A program made the translations under genes and the position numbers. DNA of 64,000 bases from Campylorhamphus procurvoides (lineage: Eukaryota; Chordata; Aves; Passeriformes; Dendrocolaptidae): contig WBMV01002681.1 in NCBI GenBank assembly GCA_013396655.1, positions 434,001-498,000 of the forward strand, in the 5' to 3' direction. The notes beneath the pieces are model-generated. The model saw only the letters and a program-made list of their open reading frames with translations. It did no database searches and was not told the origin of the DNA. Shown here in pieces: positions 12,801-27,864 of this stretch; positions within the stretch are counted from its first letter, which is position 1, and every line of letters begins with the position of its first letter.

Positions 12801-15800
12801 CTTCTTCTCAAATAAATAGTTGGAAGTGGCTGCCTGCACAGCTCATCTCAGCTTGTGGCTTGCTCTCAGACTTGGGAAGAGGAAAGAAAAGTCTTGTTAA
12901 AGTCAAGTAAATAACCTAGCTGCTAGGCAGTAGGAAAAATATTGGATTTGATTGTGTATTATTCCCATATGAGTGAGATATACTTAAAATTGAAAAGGAA
13001 ACCAGCTCCCCTTAAAACTTAAAGTGACAGATTTTCAAAAATTGGCAGCCAATTTTCGCCTATAATTGTGCTTAATGTGGAAGGGATTTTCTTTGCTGAT
13101 GAGGGTTAACAGGATCTTGCCACCATACTAGCAGTCAGGCAGAGGAGGCCCCTTCCAGACATAAATGTTGCTGGCCAGATCTCTCACTCCTTCCTTGGGC
13201 TAAAGATCTCCCATGGCCTGCAGGGCCCTGGGGAGGCAGGCGAGGTCTGGAGCTTGCTCCAGTGCATGGGAGGTGATGAACTCATTTATGTGAACTCCCC
13301 ACTCCTTTAGGAGTTCCAAAACAAGCATGTCAAGAGTGAAACTTTTTTTAAAAAACAAAAAACTAAACTCAGCTTTTAAACAGCATTATCTTTCTCCTGG
13401 ACAGGCAGTGTTGCAGCATGATCTAGCACTGCAAACTCCTTTAAATGACATTGAATGTAATTTTGAATGCAAACTGCCTTCAATGGTTTTTGTTGATGTG
13501 CTTATGTAGACCAGTGTGTTCCCATTCTCCCAGTGTGTAAGCATTAGAAAAGATAATAGCCATGTAATTACAGAAGTGCAGTCTTTTCCTCTGTAGAAAA
13601 AATAAAGAGCTTTCAGAAATCCTTGTCTCAATGACATAGGCTGTCAACACCAAATTTCTTCAATGACTCATTTCTTCTCAGTCATATGAGAAAAAATAGG
13701 CTCTGGAGCATGACCTCAGGATGGCCATTGCAAGGAGGTAGAAATTGCTTGTTGCAATTGCCATGTAATCTTCAAAACATTACATGGAAGTGTTGTGTGC
13801 TCAGGACAAGGCAAAACACTAAAAGGTGCAAAGAAAGTGCGGAAGTCTCTCCAGATGCAATACTTGCTGTCATGAGTCTTTGCATATCGAGAGGGGAGGG
13901 TAGCTATTCAGAAGGGAGAACAAGGAAGAGGGATGGAGAGTGACCATGAAGAAAAAGTGACCGTGGAAGTAGAGAACAAATTGCTGGGTAAAACCCCTTC
14001 ACTTAAAGGTTCAGTAACCAGGTGGACATTGGAAGCTGCCCCAGCCCATCACTGCAGTTATGGTGGCAACACCACTCCCAGGGAAGGCAGGGGTTCTGCA
14101 TTCCAGCACCCACTTGCGGCTGCAGTTTCCTCATACGAGTGGGGGGATAGGAGAGTGCACTGACAAAACATGTAGTTCAGATTTGCTAGTCAAACTAGTT
14201 GTTTCTCAAGCATGTCATTTGGTGGCTCATCTGCATATGTTGCCAGGTCTTGCAGTATTAGCCTGTCTCAAGAATTTTTATTGTGGTGTTGACTTTGAAA
14301 TAATTCTGAGATTATTTTTCCTTGGGTTTGATTTTTGTGCCTATAGGATACACTTTTTTCCTGCTTCTTGTAGGATTGAAGTAATTTTTATAATAGTGGA
14401 AAAGGTCTAGACTACAGCAGATAAAACACAGATATTAGATATTGCAACAATAACTGTATAGCAAGAGAAAACTGGGGCAGGCAAAGTGGGGTACACTGAG
14501 ATGGGAGAAAGCTACGGGTCTGGCTGCGTTAGTGGGATATGGAAACATCACTGGATGATGGGGAGAATGTGAGGTGAGTTGGATGGAGCAGGGAGATGTG
14601 ACAGAAAGCAGTAGGCATTAGGGTGGTATGGAGGAATATACTCAGAGTCAGGATGAGTTTAGGAGGAGTGAGGAAATTTATGATGAATAGATTTATGGCT
14701 ACTGCATGTCAAAGTTGAGGGATAAAGCCCTGTCCTATAGAAGCTGTTAGAAGGCTTGATGTTAATTACAAAATGAGAATTTACATGAAAAATGAAGGAA
14801 AGTCCTCTTTTTGTATTAGGCACTAAGAAATGCTGTAATTTTTTTATACAGCTAAGATGCAATTTTGCAACAAAGTTAGGTAGCCCTGTTTGGTCCTCTG
14901 AAAATACTTAAGTCACTTCCTGATTAGATATGCTTCAAAAGTTTATCATTGCCAAGAAAGCACAAAGATTTTCCAATGTGCAGAATTGGCAATAGCAGTT
15001 TTTAGTGCATGAGTTGGGTAAAATTGTCATCTACACTGTTACAAAGGAAAAAGCAATGGCAAGTGCTAAAAGACTATACTTTTGTGTATACTGTGTATAT
15101 TATTCTTGTATATTTTTACCTCTTTGGAGAGAGCTAAGATTTTTCATTTCAATAAGAAACTGAATTAATATTTTTTAGGTACATACAGATTGATATCTAT
15201 TAGTCAAGTAATATAAGCATCCCTTGAGATGTGGGCTACTGAGTGTTAATATAATTGCTGAAAAGTTTTGCACTTTTTTTACTTGGGAATAATACCCAAT
15301 GTGTAGTGGATTTTTGTGTGAAGTGATAGCACAACATTTTACATATTAATCAAAATAATTCACAGAGCTTACTTCATCTTGCACTTTAGTAGGATATGGT
15401 TACTACACAAATAACTTTGGGACAGGAAGTAAGAATAATACTGTAATTAACTGAAATTGCAGGGGAACTTAGGTAGTCAGAATGTAATTATGCAAGGTAG
15501 AACTCAGTCAGGAAACTGGATTAACTTTCCTGTTCTTTTGAAAAATGCCAGATGATTGCTAATATTTATAAATGGTTTTTACACATCAACTGAGTGATGA
15601 TGCCTGTGACAAAGGAGCTGCCTTTAAAATTATGCTAAGCAGTTGGTTCCTCTCTGACTCAGTGATAAAGATGCTTCCTCCAGAAGCAGCTGTTAAATTT
15701 CCTTCTTGCGGGACAGATTTCCTTAATGGTGTCACATCCTAAAATCACCCCAATCTCTGTTAGCTTGTCAGGACTATTTTGATTGCAGTATATCCAAAGT

Positions 15801-17668
15801 CAAGTCAAATTGAAAATGACTGAGTAAAACTTTTATTTTAGAAAGAAACCCAAAAAACCCAACAACCAGAAGTGCATATGTTATGTCTATGTTGTATCAG
15901 ACGCTGACATGGAAAAGTTGTGTGGCAGAAACTGGCTCAATAGTGAAATGCAGTTATCTCCAACTTCCAAAGGATTACTAGACTCCTTCTTACTTCGGTA
16001 GAAATTGTTTATTTAACCTGTATTATTGCTGAAAATACTTGCCCTGCAGTTCAGAAGTAACACAACAGAGATAAAATCAGAAATAAACTGCGCCAGAAGA
16101 AAAAGAAAACAGGAGTAGCTCCTAAAATCTGAAATTAAAATCTGAATGCAGGGAATGATACTAGTTCAGGAAGAAATTCACTGTATGTGTGATTTGTTCC
16201 AAAGAGACCTTTGAACCACTGATTGAAACTGAAGTATTGTAGCCCCCCAAGTCTGACTCAGGTGAATCTTGTATTGGCAGCAGCTTTGAATGCTAAATAT
16301 TTACATGGTCAAATGAACCAGTGTAGTCCTATTGTATGCTATTGATTCCCATTCACAAACCACAGCAACTTTAATTGCAAGCTTAATGTGCAGCTGTGAA
16401 TTTCACCTTTGATTATATTACTTATTTTCTTATTATTTATAAAATTGTTTTTGCAGTACTTTAAAGGATTAAAAAATTAAATCATTGACTACTATGTTAA
16501 ACTTTGAAACAGGTTACAGTTTTTAGCTGTTTTTTTCTTTGAAGTTTATATTTTATCCATAACTGAGAGTAACTCCATGAATTCTCTGTAATCCACTGGG
16601 TTGGTACACCACATTTACAATATGATGACCATTAAATATGGTATTTTGTAAAAGAGAGCATGATATTATACTGTGTACAGTTTAGTATAAAATACTTACC
16701 ATACTCTAATCTGACACTTAAAGAATATTATTTACATTGCAAATAAAAATGGTTAATTCTACACCTAATTTTACCACATTGACTGAGGGAGTCTACAGGG
16801 TAAAATCCCAATAAATCCTCCACCCTCTTAATGATCTTGAGGGATTTGTTGCTTTTGGCATGTACATTTTTAAGGAAGTAAGTTTTCAGCAAGCAGTATT
16901 GTTTACATTAGATGCCTAGGGGCCAGTCTTTCTGATCAATTAGCATCCTGAACTCAAGGTCTGAGATGTGACAATTCTGTACCTTGCTTTGAGAAAAGCT
17001 AGCCGAAAGCTAGCTACTTCTGCCTTTTTGGATTCCCACGATGGTAAGCAGATCAGCAGAGAGATACAAAATGTTAATCCCTCATACTCATGAGAGTAAG
17101 TCTGATATCACGAGTGGTATTTTTGAGGGAAGTACTAGCCAAAACTGTACAGAAAATGTTTTTAGAGGGAGCCTTACTTTGTCCTGACATTTATGCAAGG
17201 ACACAATTCACCATGAACCTTTTAGTCATCCTCTTTCTCCAGAGAATAATAAAAGGGGTCTATTCATCCCGATCTCTTGGCATTTTTGTGGAAAAATAAT
17301 AATTCAACTGCACAGGCCCACTCCTCATCTGAAATATGAGCAAGCCCTGGAGCTGAAACAATCTGTGCCCACTGCATATTTCTACCAGGATGCCGGATCA
17401 CTGCCATTGTTAATAAGGTTCAATCTAAATCCAGCATTCACAAATGAAAGAAATAGATAAAAATACTTACAAAAGATCAGTGCTTATGGTATAAATGTAC
17501 AAAAGATCATGTTAGAAAATATATGTTGCATAACTGTTGATCGATACATTAGATTTTAAAATATTTACGCTTAGAAAATGGCCCTCACTCATTTTGTAGT
17601 TGGGGAATATTCCTTTGGGAGCATGGCAGGATGTCTTCTGTTAACCTCATTTAACTAGAAGGAAAACC

Positions 17669-17710
17669 TTTTTTCTTTTCTCTCTTTTTTTTTTTTTTTC
17701 CTTTCTCCCT
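17669..17710 (+). repeat. Polypyrimidine tract
   Basis: A C/T-only run of about 40 bases containing a 15-base T run at 17685-17699. Low-complexity sequence, with no AG acceptor close enough to suggest a real exon. Confidence 0.85.
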
Positions 17711-18460
17711 GTAACTAGGTAATAAACTTATATCTAAAAAAACACTTGCTAGAAAGTGCTCTTATCTGTTTAAAATTTACGGAAGCACTGTATTTTAATG
17801 GTACAATAACTAATGCTCAATTATAGAGGAATTCCTCCGGAAGAACAAGTCATGACTGCAAGTGCCAAATAAATCTAGTGGTGTGACATGGATAGTAAAA
17901 TTTCATAACAATAGTAATCGGAGGGCTGTGTTTTCAAAGCAGATTGTGTTGATAGTACTACAGCTGGTCTATGTTTGATTTGGTGTGTATGGTATGTATG
18001 TGAGGTATAATATTGCCAAACTATTGAGGGTTGAACGGGGGACTCATTATATGTGAGGTGAACACTCATAAAGTTCTCTCTGGATTAAGTACTTAAAAGA
18101 AAAAATGGTATCATGGCTATACAATGGTATATAAAAAGCAAGGTACCTCAGATCGGTATCCCTAATTGCAGCGTTGTAACCCAAATGCATGACTATCAAA
18201 ATAAAGCAAGACACTTTTGTAATGCTGTATAAGAAGAAAAAATATTTAAAAATTGAAGGTGAAAGACCAATGAGGAGAAACCTTTGCAAAATAAGAATAG
18301 TTTATAGGAGTAATTTAAAAACTGAACTGCCCCAGGAAGTCTGTAGGTGTAACATACAAGAGAAGAGTTGCAACTCTACTACTGCTGTAAATTGCAAGAC
18401 TGCTTGCTTCTTTCAGATTCAAAATTCCCTCCATGTCCTTGTATTTTGCTATTTTTTACC

Positions 18461-18482
18461 CTAAAGATTTTTAAATCTTTAG
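18461..18482. repeat. 22-bp AT-rich palindrome
   Basis: Ten-base perfect arms, CTAAAGATTT and AAATCTTTAG, separated by TT. Being short and AT-rich, it could easily be chance. Confidence 0.7.
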
Positions 18483-19571
18483 AAGTTAAAACTATTGTTT
18501 TCAGATAAGGTGTCTAAGTGCTTATATTTTTACTATACCATTAAATAGAACAAAGTATTAATTTATTATTTTAGATTAAAAAGACCTTCTATTGCTGAAA
18601 GTTCTGAATACAAATCTGCAGCAGAGTTTAATGCATTTATTTTATACATATTTGCTTTTAACTTTTGAGAAAAACTATTCCATAACTCTTTTTCTGTAAT
18701 AATTTAATTTTTTTTTCCTGATCATCTGGTAAAAATGCCCAGCTGACTTCTAAAGGAAGTCCATTCCTCATTTCCACTATGGAAATACAATGGATTAAAG
18801 AACTAAAGTTTTCTTACAATTTCAGATTTCCAGTTAAATAGACAGTCCTGGCAATAGAAGACCCGTTTTTTAATGAAATAAGATTGATTACTTTTAGGAG
18901 TAAAAGTGTTTTAGATGAGAGGGTTTTCATTGTTTTCATTTGATAAGTGTATCAGAAACTTTAATTTTCTAGATGACTGAATCAGTGTTGTGTTTTGTAG
19001 GAGCATGATTTTCAATGGTATGAATTCAATACAGGATGCACAAAATAAGATTATTTTTCATCTTTAAGAAGCTGAAGAAATGAAGGTCTGGGTAATTCAC
19101 TTTACGCTTTGTTATTGAATATAGGTGACATAAGAAACATAAATAAAAGTAGTATCTCAGAAATAACTCATAATTTGCTTGCTGGAAGTATTAATTCTAT
19201 AGCACAGCATAGGGAGTAATTACTTCAGTGACTGGTTAATTATCAGTGTCTTGGATATGGTGATGGCACTGACATTTTAGAAGAATATATGTTGAATTTG
19301 AATTTGGTTTAACAGAATGTATCTAATATTCAATCATATATTAATTTTAAAATAGTAAGAATTCCCTCTGTATCAAGTGCCAAATCCTAGATTTTAAAAT
19401 TCTAGGTATCAAAATTACTTATCAAGGTATATTAAGTCTGTGGAAATAGCATCATTTTGAGAGGAGACTGCACAAAGCTGATACTCAACCGTATCTGTTT
19501 TGTCTGAGTGTGTTGGCAAGGATTCCGTTTTATGTCCCTTTGAGAGCTGTGTACATTAGGACCATAGGGGA

Positions 19572-19596
19572 ATAACTCTCCACTGTGGAGAGTTAT
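19572..19596. repeat. 25-bp perfect palindrome, 12-bp arms
   Basis: ATAACTCTCCAC (19572-19583), one central T, then its exact reverse complement (19585-19596). No function is apparent. Confidence 0.9.
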
Positions 19597-22500
19597 CCAC
19601 TATATAGTTCTGTGGATCAAATGAAAACCCCTTCCATTGTTTGGAGCACCAATTGTTTTGGAAATTTGAAAGTTAGGTTACCTGAGGAGACAGTACCAAC
19701 AGAGCTGACCTTGTGGTGGAGAAAGAAACATACATGGCAAAGAAAGGTGTTTCTAGTTTGTCTAAGTTGGACAAGAGACTGTAACTGTTTCAGGGTGAGG
19801 ACTGAGGAGTGTTGCTGCTGTTGCATGAGAAATTAGGGGGTCATTTGAGTTGGAGCCTCCTTTACATGTGGAAAAGGTCAACGGAAATATTACTGGGGAT
19901 GTGCTGAGGCTGGCCTAGGAGGGAGGGCCTTTCCCTCGCTGCTCCGTGACTTGTAATGTACTTGACATCCAGCTGTAGTGGAGGAAGTATGGAAAAGTCA
20001 TCTTTGCAGGAAGAAATGGTTTTGAACCTGTGCACATTTAATAGATGGCTATTTTTATATATTCATGACATAAATGTAAGGAATATTTTCTATTATAAAA
20101 TGTTTATTTGAGACATAAAAACCTTTAGACAGTATGAGGCGTGAGGCCACTAGGGTAATAAAATTAATTGCTTCTTGAAAATACATCTTTGAAGTTGAGT
20201 CATGCAACTGTTGAATGAAAAACAACCTCTGATAGTCAATGTCTTGAAAAAGTGAGAACATCCCTGTGATTATGTATATATGTTTGACCTGAGCATCAAT
20301 TTCTGATATTTTTTTTGAAGTTTGCATTTAAGGGAGAACTTTTCTTCCCTGAGAGACTGAAGAATGGTCTCTCTTACAGCATAGCTGTCTTCTGTACTCA
20401 CTACTCTTGTGGAATTAACTACTGCTTATGGCGACATACTTTATCTAGCTATTTCATTTCACATAGCCCCTGAAAAACAGGTTATTGCAAGCTCTAAGGC
20501 TCTGAAAAAGCAGGATTAGTTTGTATTACGTTTACCTCCCCTGGTTTGCAGTATGACTTTAAGTAAGAATTAGCCTATTCACCACAGAAACATAGAATGT
20601 ATGCCCCCATCCGAAAGCATCCTGTGCTGGCTGCTGTTTCACTGCCTGTGGAAGAGTTTGACTGTGGATTAAGAGAACATACCTTAAAACAACCTGCAAA
20701 ATTTGTGTTGCACAGAATCATGAAGTTTTTGGGAATGGTTTTAATTAATAAAGACTGGTACATAATTACTAATATTCTCTTTGTAAAGGTAAGCTGATTA
20801 AAAAATGTATGGTTTTATGAAAACCTTTTAGTATATGTGAAATGAGTAAAAAGAGAGGAAAATATGGTTTTATACAGCTTGAAGTTTCTTTATGACTTCC
20901 AGGTTCTTCCTTGATAGCAACACATCCATTTATTTCTGAATGAAAGACTTTTCCAATTGCTCAGTGTTCCAGATGAGTTTATTATGGAGATTAAAGTACC
21001 ATTAATGTCCTCTTTGGTTTTGTGGTAGGTCAGTGTTAATTCAGCTCATTTCCTTACTGTTAAAATTGTCCATCATTTGAAGGATTCGTTTTATTGATCT
21101 ATTCTCTCACTGGCCAAAAAAAAAAAGCCAAAGAAAAAAACCCAGAAAATTCTAATTTAAGACAGGTTAACTCCCACATCTGTACATAGTAAATGGACAT
21201 GACTGGGACAAAATTTTCATTCCTTCTGTCTTACTGAACTTCAGAAGCAGTAGTCTTTGGTTTAATAAAGGTTCTGTCCTCCAGCTGGATTTGTGAAAGG
21301 AAATGCTCCCACACAGAGCTGATTAAAACTAATGCTTCTTTTATGTGGATATGTTATACCTATCTTGATCTTATGGCACTTGATACAGTGAATACAGTCT
21401 ACTAGTCATCAGTATTTTATAAAAATGAACAGTTTAGTCTGTGATGTCTCAATATCCTGACATATTACAGACTTCTATTTATCATTTAAATAATTTACAC
21501 TATATAGTACTTGAGGATTCTTTATGTTGTTGATTTCTATATTCACTTTGAAATTTAATCTAAATTCCTTATGCCTTTTGCAGTAAATGACCAATAAATG
21601 CTTCTTGCACATTGAGCACTTTAGAGTAAAGAATATTCCTTTTTTATTGGTAATGGTACAGCAGATTATTATGTGGTGAAAAAAATCCATTCTTCTCCTA
21701 AGGCAGAAACCCAAGTTCCTGTCTGTTTTGCGGATGTTAAAAATCCCTTGACACTCAAAGAAGAAGAGTGGGAGTATTAACTCTCAGGAACCCTTGGCTG
21801 AAAAGAGCCTTCCTCCTCCCAGCACAAGGGACTAAACTTGTTAGGAATGCTTACTGTGAAAGAAACACTTTATGTAATCTTAATAAATAAAATAAATTTA
21901 AGAGCATTTTCTTAAGCAGGAGGGAGGATTAGAAACAAGTTCAACTTTTTATTGTGTTAAGAAATATACAGAGGAGGACAGGTTATCTCAGGATTTGTCC
22001 AAGCTTCTAAGCATGAACTGCTTTGGGGAAAATGACTATAAAAATAATTTTCCCTACCTATTTTTAATATTTGATAACTGCAATGGAAAGAAAAATGTCA
22101 TTTTTCTCTCTCTTCCGAGTGATACATGCAACGAATAGCCAAATTACTTGCAGTGTAAAGATCATAAGATCCTTGGAAGTACCTTTTAACATGGTAGCAA
22201 AGAATTTCTTAATTATTAGAAATTACAGGAGTTTTTCAGTCAGGGTGACCCCTCTACATAATGAAATAATAGTGACTGGCACATAATAATAAAGGGTCTT
22301 GCACTGTAAATTCAGTGTAATCAGAGCATCTATAATGCTTTTATTAGTCCACCTTGCAAACTTTTACAGATTTTGCAAATTTTTCCAAATATATAAAGGT
22401 ATAATCCCACCAGCTCCAAGAGTCGAGACTTTATAAATCTGAAGTGGTTCTTGGAGGTGTGGGTTATTTCGGCTGACACAGACCTGGCAGGTAGCAGGAG

Positions 22501-25500
22501 ATGGGGCTACTGTGCCTATGGGAATTGCTGGCCGCCCTCGCTAGAGTGGAGGGCTTTGTGTGTGCCGATTGTTGAGACAAACAGGGAGAGCGAGTGCCAA
22601 GAAAGACCGCCCTGCCGAGCTGCGGATAGATGTTATTATTTTTAAGAAGAAGCCCTCTGGTGATATAACAGGGCTGACCCTGTTAGTGGAGGCCTCATAA
22701 ATCTTTCTCAAGTGAAAGTTCCTGGCTGTGCAGGTTGGAGGGCAGACAAAAGAATCAAAAGAGCCAGGATGTGAAGTCTCTGTACTGTACATGTGAGGGC
22801 TGCCTATGGGACTCTGCAATAATACAACAATAGCCAAGATTGCAAGGCACAGCTTCAGTTCACTGCCTGCTTTCAACTGCTTCTAATAACAGTTTTAATT
22901 TTAGATTCCTCATGGCCTTCTGCATAAAATCTTAAAACTGTAATGATTCTTTACCAAGAAAAAAAGAAAGAAATACCATTGAGCTCTCATCGTAGAAAAT
23001 TCTCTCATTTCTCTCAGTAATATAGGAATAATTAAAGACGGTGATTAGAATAGAAAATACAGAAAGACTTGGCTGCAATATAAATATATTTGATTCACTT
23101 TGACTTTTCATGTATTTGCTGTTCTGTGATGAAAAGGTCTTTTATATAATGTATTACCTGTCAAACTACAGGAGACCTTTTTAATCTTATCATCTGTTAA
23201 TCGTTTGAGTTAGATGCTTTGCAGTACAGGATCTTCTCAAAGCTGACTGAAGAAGCCTCTTGGAGCATACTGATGACATGCCAATCTCACAGTCCAGAAT
23301 GAAACTGAGAAACTTTCTTTGTGGTTAATACTTGCACCTATTCAAACATGATATATGTTTATGCAATATACGTAGCCTCTCTTACTCTATCAATACAGAA
23401 ACCATAGATCTGGGTGTTTGCCAAATGTGTATTGGTGACCCTGCAAATGGAATAAATACTTTTCAAGTCCAAAAATCAAAATACTTCAGCCATTTGAGCT
23501 AACAAGGGCTTACAGTAGCATTTAGGGGAGGCCTGCATTGAAGCAGGTATTAGAGGTGACATGATCCCTAATTCTGGGCTATACCTGAAGCTTTACTTTT
23601 GTTCCTCTGCACAGCAGTGCATAAACAGAAATTAGTTGTGTTGTTCTGGAATCCATACTTCTTGTGCAAGAAGAAAGGGAGGGGTGAAAGTATAATATTT
23701 AGACAAGTATGCAGGGCCAGCTTGAAAGCCATTCAAATCTAATAGGGAGACTTTTACATTTTTCTGCTTGGAGCTGGGACAGAAGCAGAATATAGGTTGG
23801 TAGAGTTTATGTGCTGTAGTATTGGTAGGGCAAGTTCTCCTGTCTTTATTTGCTATTTTAATATTTCAGCATACCATCATTCCCCAAAGTGGAAAATTTA
23901 CATGTGGTGAAGCATTATGAAAACAAATGAGCAAGTCTTGATTGGCTTTTCAATTTACTTAAAATATTGGCAAGAGCTTTGATTAACAGTTTAAATTCAC
24001 ACAGGCTTAATCAAAAAGAAATTAAAATTCTGTGAAAATGCTGCTCAGGATTCCCTCACAGAAACCAGAATTGTCATCAAGAGCTAATTTTATGTGTTTA
24101 TATCATGAAGAGGAGAAAGGTATGGAAAATAGAGCGTAATGGACAGTTGAAGTGTAATCAATAGATGTCTGTCAGCATACTCACAGAAAATAGGAAAAAT
24201 GACATGCTGTCGGTCTGTGAGCTTGGAGCAATACTGGCCAGTGGAAGGCCCTGCCTGATCAGATTGTCAGACAGAGTTATAGCCGTTGTGGGTGTAGCCT
24301 TGTGACGTCAACTTGGAATGAATGAGGACAACCCTAGCAAAGGACAATGGGGGTACTTCATGTTCCTCCACAGTAAAGCTGCCCAGACTTTGTTTTCTTA
24401 TGTAACAACCTATGCTCTTTTGTTCAGGAGTTCAGAAAATTCTTACTGTACATGTTGGAGTTTTTAGGCAACACATTAAACCTAACACAAATCAGACTAT
24501 ATTGTTCTCCTTGTGACTGAGTTGTCATTATCAGAAATGCAAGTTGTACACTACAATGCACTTTAGTTACATACTAGGGAATAAATGGAAAAGTAGTCTA
24601 ATAAATTCAGGTTGGAAGAAAAAAATGGGAAAAATAGGAAAAATTTGATAGAAAAATTCTCTGCATTAAAGATTTAGCCAGTCACACTCTTTTACCCAAT
24701 CTTGTACAGCTTAGCACACAGGAGAAATGTGATTTTTTAAAGTGAAAGATAGCATTTCAGGTAAAGAACTTAATTATTTTCTAAGTGAAGATGCAATTAT
24801 TTATGCTAGTCAGTGTTGGTATTTTATTTTTGTGGCCATAGCAAAATTCACAGATGTGCAGATCTGAAAATAATTTAGCCCACCAAGTCTCACTATAGAT
24901 TCCTTTACACTCACATGCTTTCAAGTCTGTATCAAATTTTTAAAAAATCCAGTTTCTAGTGTCTGAACTTAATTGTAGAATATTCAAATAGAAAATAAAG
25001 CTTGATCATTTTACTAGAAAGATGTTATTGCTGGGATAGCTACTCATTTACCTTTTAATGTACTTGAAGCTATTTTGTATTTTTGGCGAGTATTTCACAA
25101 TTGTAACTGAATTTGAAATATGTCAAATGTGTGATTCCAGTGGACTGTGCACAAACAATAGCTTATAGCAATTAGGGGAAAATCAAGGTCCTACTTATTA
25201 GCATGTATGTTGCTGCCATACTGGGAGATCTTTATTTTATCCAGTTACAGACCTTTTATATTATGGGGAACGTAATCAGTAAATTGTGTGCTAGTAACAA
25301 CTGTTCTATGTATCACATCGTATTTTTGTATTTCAGTTCCCAACAAGGGTAGAAGGTTCCCTTGTTTTATTGTGTTGAACTGTACCTGTTCAGTTCTCAA
25401 AGCCAGTTTCAGAGGAGTTATGTTCCAATTCATAGTAATTGCAGTGACAAAAAAAGAGAAATCACTTCCTTCTGCCAAAGGGGAACAAAGCAAGGCATTG

Positions 25501-27706
25501 AACAGAAAAATCCATCAGTGTTCTCACTTCCTCAGTGTCTATGGCCTACTATGAAATTGTGCAAAATAAACTACATTCCCTTTAAGAAATCTTCATGAGT
25601 AAACTACTCAGATGATAGTCATAGTCCCTTAAAAAAGTCAAAGGTGCTTTTGATAATAACAGTTTAGATGTTTGGATATATAGACTGATTTAGCAGGAAC
25701 ACATTTTTATATACAGTTGCACCCAGTTTTTATTGTAGGCTGTAGATACCACATATGAATACATATACTGTGCATGTGATTCTGCAAAATACATTGACTC
25801 TTTAAATCTTGTGAAAAATGGGCATGGCCCATTGCCAGCTTTCAAGTATACATTCATTGAGTAAGTGTTCAGAAAATACCAGGTATGTCAAGTCCTGCTT
25901 TGGCAACAAATTTCTTGGAGTTGCTCAATATGTATTTTATTGCTAAAGTGATGATGTTAGAAGGAAGAACCATAACAAAACGCACAATAAAATGGATTTT
26001 GATATGTTTTCTATCCAAACTTTAGGTAGTCAGTCTTAAGAGTTGAATGAAAAAGGACACCATTTTGAGGTAATCAAAGTAATTGCTAGAGATTTAAATA
26101 CTCTTGCATGGAAATAATTTTTTATTCAAACTGATTTGAGAGGGTCTGCATTTAATATATAAAGCAGACTTTTCTGCTGGCACGGGAGTTAGAACAGCAG
26201 CGTGATCTATGATGACAGCACATGGCATGTCCAGTGTCCTAGGATCCAATGGTTGTTTTGCTTGGCCAGTGTCACACAGCAAATTCCATAGGATTTTGTA
26301 CCCCATTGACTGTGCTGGTGACAAGATCTGAAGTCACTCAGCAGACAGAAAATCAACAGCTATTCAGCATATTGCTTGACTCTAAAGGTTTATTAGCTGC
26401 TTTCATTATTTTTTTTTGTAGTAAGCATTGCATTTTCTGATCCAGAACAAGTTTAGACAGCAATAAAAAGAGATTTTTTTGTTGCTTTGCATGGTTTTAA
26501 CTGTGTTTGAAAGTAGAAGCACATGACCGTTTATTGAGTCACATTGATTTTAATGAGTTTTCAACAGCTCATCTTAGCTTATTTTTTTGATTTTTAAAAA
26601 GGTTTGAAAAAGGTTGCAATTCCAGAGTGAAATTTCCTCCCTAGAGCATCTCAGTGAATTGTTCAGATTTTCTTCATTTGCAAAAGTTGTCATACTGTTT
26701 GTTTCTCAGTATTTGAAAATACTGCTCAAATACCCATGTTTGTTTAAAATAATTTCCAGTTGTGTGTACTGTCTTCTGTATCTGCACCTGTGAAAATGAG
26801 ACAGAAAACTGGAGTTGAATGCTCACCCATTAGTGAATGAAATTCCATTTTGAGCTATACAGTGATTCATATGTAATGTTTTTGTATGGCCCTTATAACT
26901 AGCATATCTCATTACCTCACAAATGATAATAAATATTTCCTCCCAATGGGACATTTTCTTTTCACTGTACCTTTTGCAAATATCAGTTTAAAAAGAAAGT
27001 TATACGTATTTCAATACATCTTTCATTTCAGTGTTTGTTGAAAGAATTTTAACAGACAAAACCAATTTCATTATAAATCCTGTCTTCATTAACAAATAGT
27101 GTGCTTCTAGGAAACTGAGAAGCACTATGAAGTACCATTTCATGAATGACTGTCTTTCATGGTCTCTGTTGTACTGATCCTTATTTTGTGTGTAAAAAGC
27201 TGCTGTCAAGAGAGGGTGTGCATATACCAGTTAGATCAAAGTTGGGTTTTTTTAGTAAGCAGTAATTCATGAATGCCTATTAAAATGAGCAATTTAAGTT
27301 TGCAATGACAAAGAATGTCATGAGTTTTCTTACCATGAAAGGCTCAGGCATTGTTTTTGTGTGTTTTGATGAATCATGTGCACCTGTAGTGAAAGGAAGT
27401 TGGCTTTTCTTGTAACATCTCTACTGTCTGTGGTAGGAAGCAGCAAACAAGATCTGGGCGTTAATCTGCTCCTCACACTCCTCTTTTCACCAGCACTCAC
27501 ATCCACATAAGCCCATCCATTCCCAGCATATCAAGGGAGCTGATTCTCTCCCTACACTCTGCCCTGGTGAGACCCCACCTGGAGTGCTGCATCCAACTCT
27601 GGGGCCTTCAGCACAAGAAAGACATGGACCTGTTGGCCTGAGTCTGGAAGAGACACTAAGTTGATTAGAGGGATGGAACATCTCTCCTACAAGGAAAGGC
27701 TGAGAC

Positions 27707-27712
27707 AATTGG
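27707..27712. repeat. Target-site duplication, left copy (AATTGG)
   Basis: Immediately left of the LTR and identical to the copy at 28087-28092. In CR1 only one copy belongs at this place. Confidence 0.92.
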
Positions 27713-27845
27713 TGCAGCAGTTGGGGGGTTCGCTCCCCCCTTTCCCGTCCCCTCCCAGGGCATGTGGTCGGCGGCCACATGGTGTCCAGACGTCCCAGCA
27801 AAGAGACATACACACACCATGGGGCAGAAAAGCAGAGGGAGAGAG

Positions 27846-27851
27846 TTTATT
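27846..27851 (-). terminator. LTR polyadenylation signal
   Basis: TTTATT on the + strand is AATAAA on the minus strand, just downstream of the TATA box as in compact avian LTRs with a short R region. Confidence 0.7.
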
Positions 27852-27864
27852 CACCTGGCCAGGG

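Larger units (their letters stand above)
9862..27530 (+). other. AGMO long intron, second part
   Basis: AT-rich intron with no recognisable gene or RNA. Short palindromes sit at 18461-18482, 19386-19406 and 19572-19596, and a pyrimidine tract at 17669-17710. The minus-strand frame at 22541-22876 begins with a hydrophobic, signal-peptide-like stretch but has no ATG there, and I regard it as chance. I recognise no CR1 copy here. Confidence 0.75.

Noticed and set aside
20690..20770. CACAGAATCATG phrase resembling a reverse-strand CR1 end
   Set aside because: The neighbouring sequence does not continue as CR1, so the short match is probably coincidence.
22541..22876. Minus-strand frame whose start reads like a signal peptide (hydrophobic LKLCLAILAIVVLL)
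   Set aside because: The frame opens at TTG rather than ATG, has no domain or cysteine pattern I recognise, and is surrounded by intron. A hydrophobic stretch alone is common by chance in T-rich DNA.
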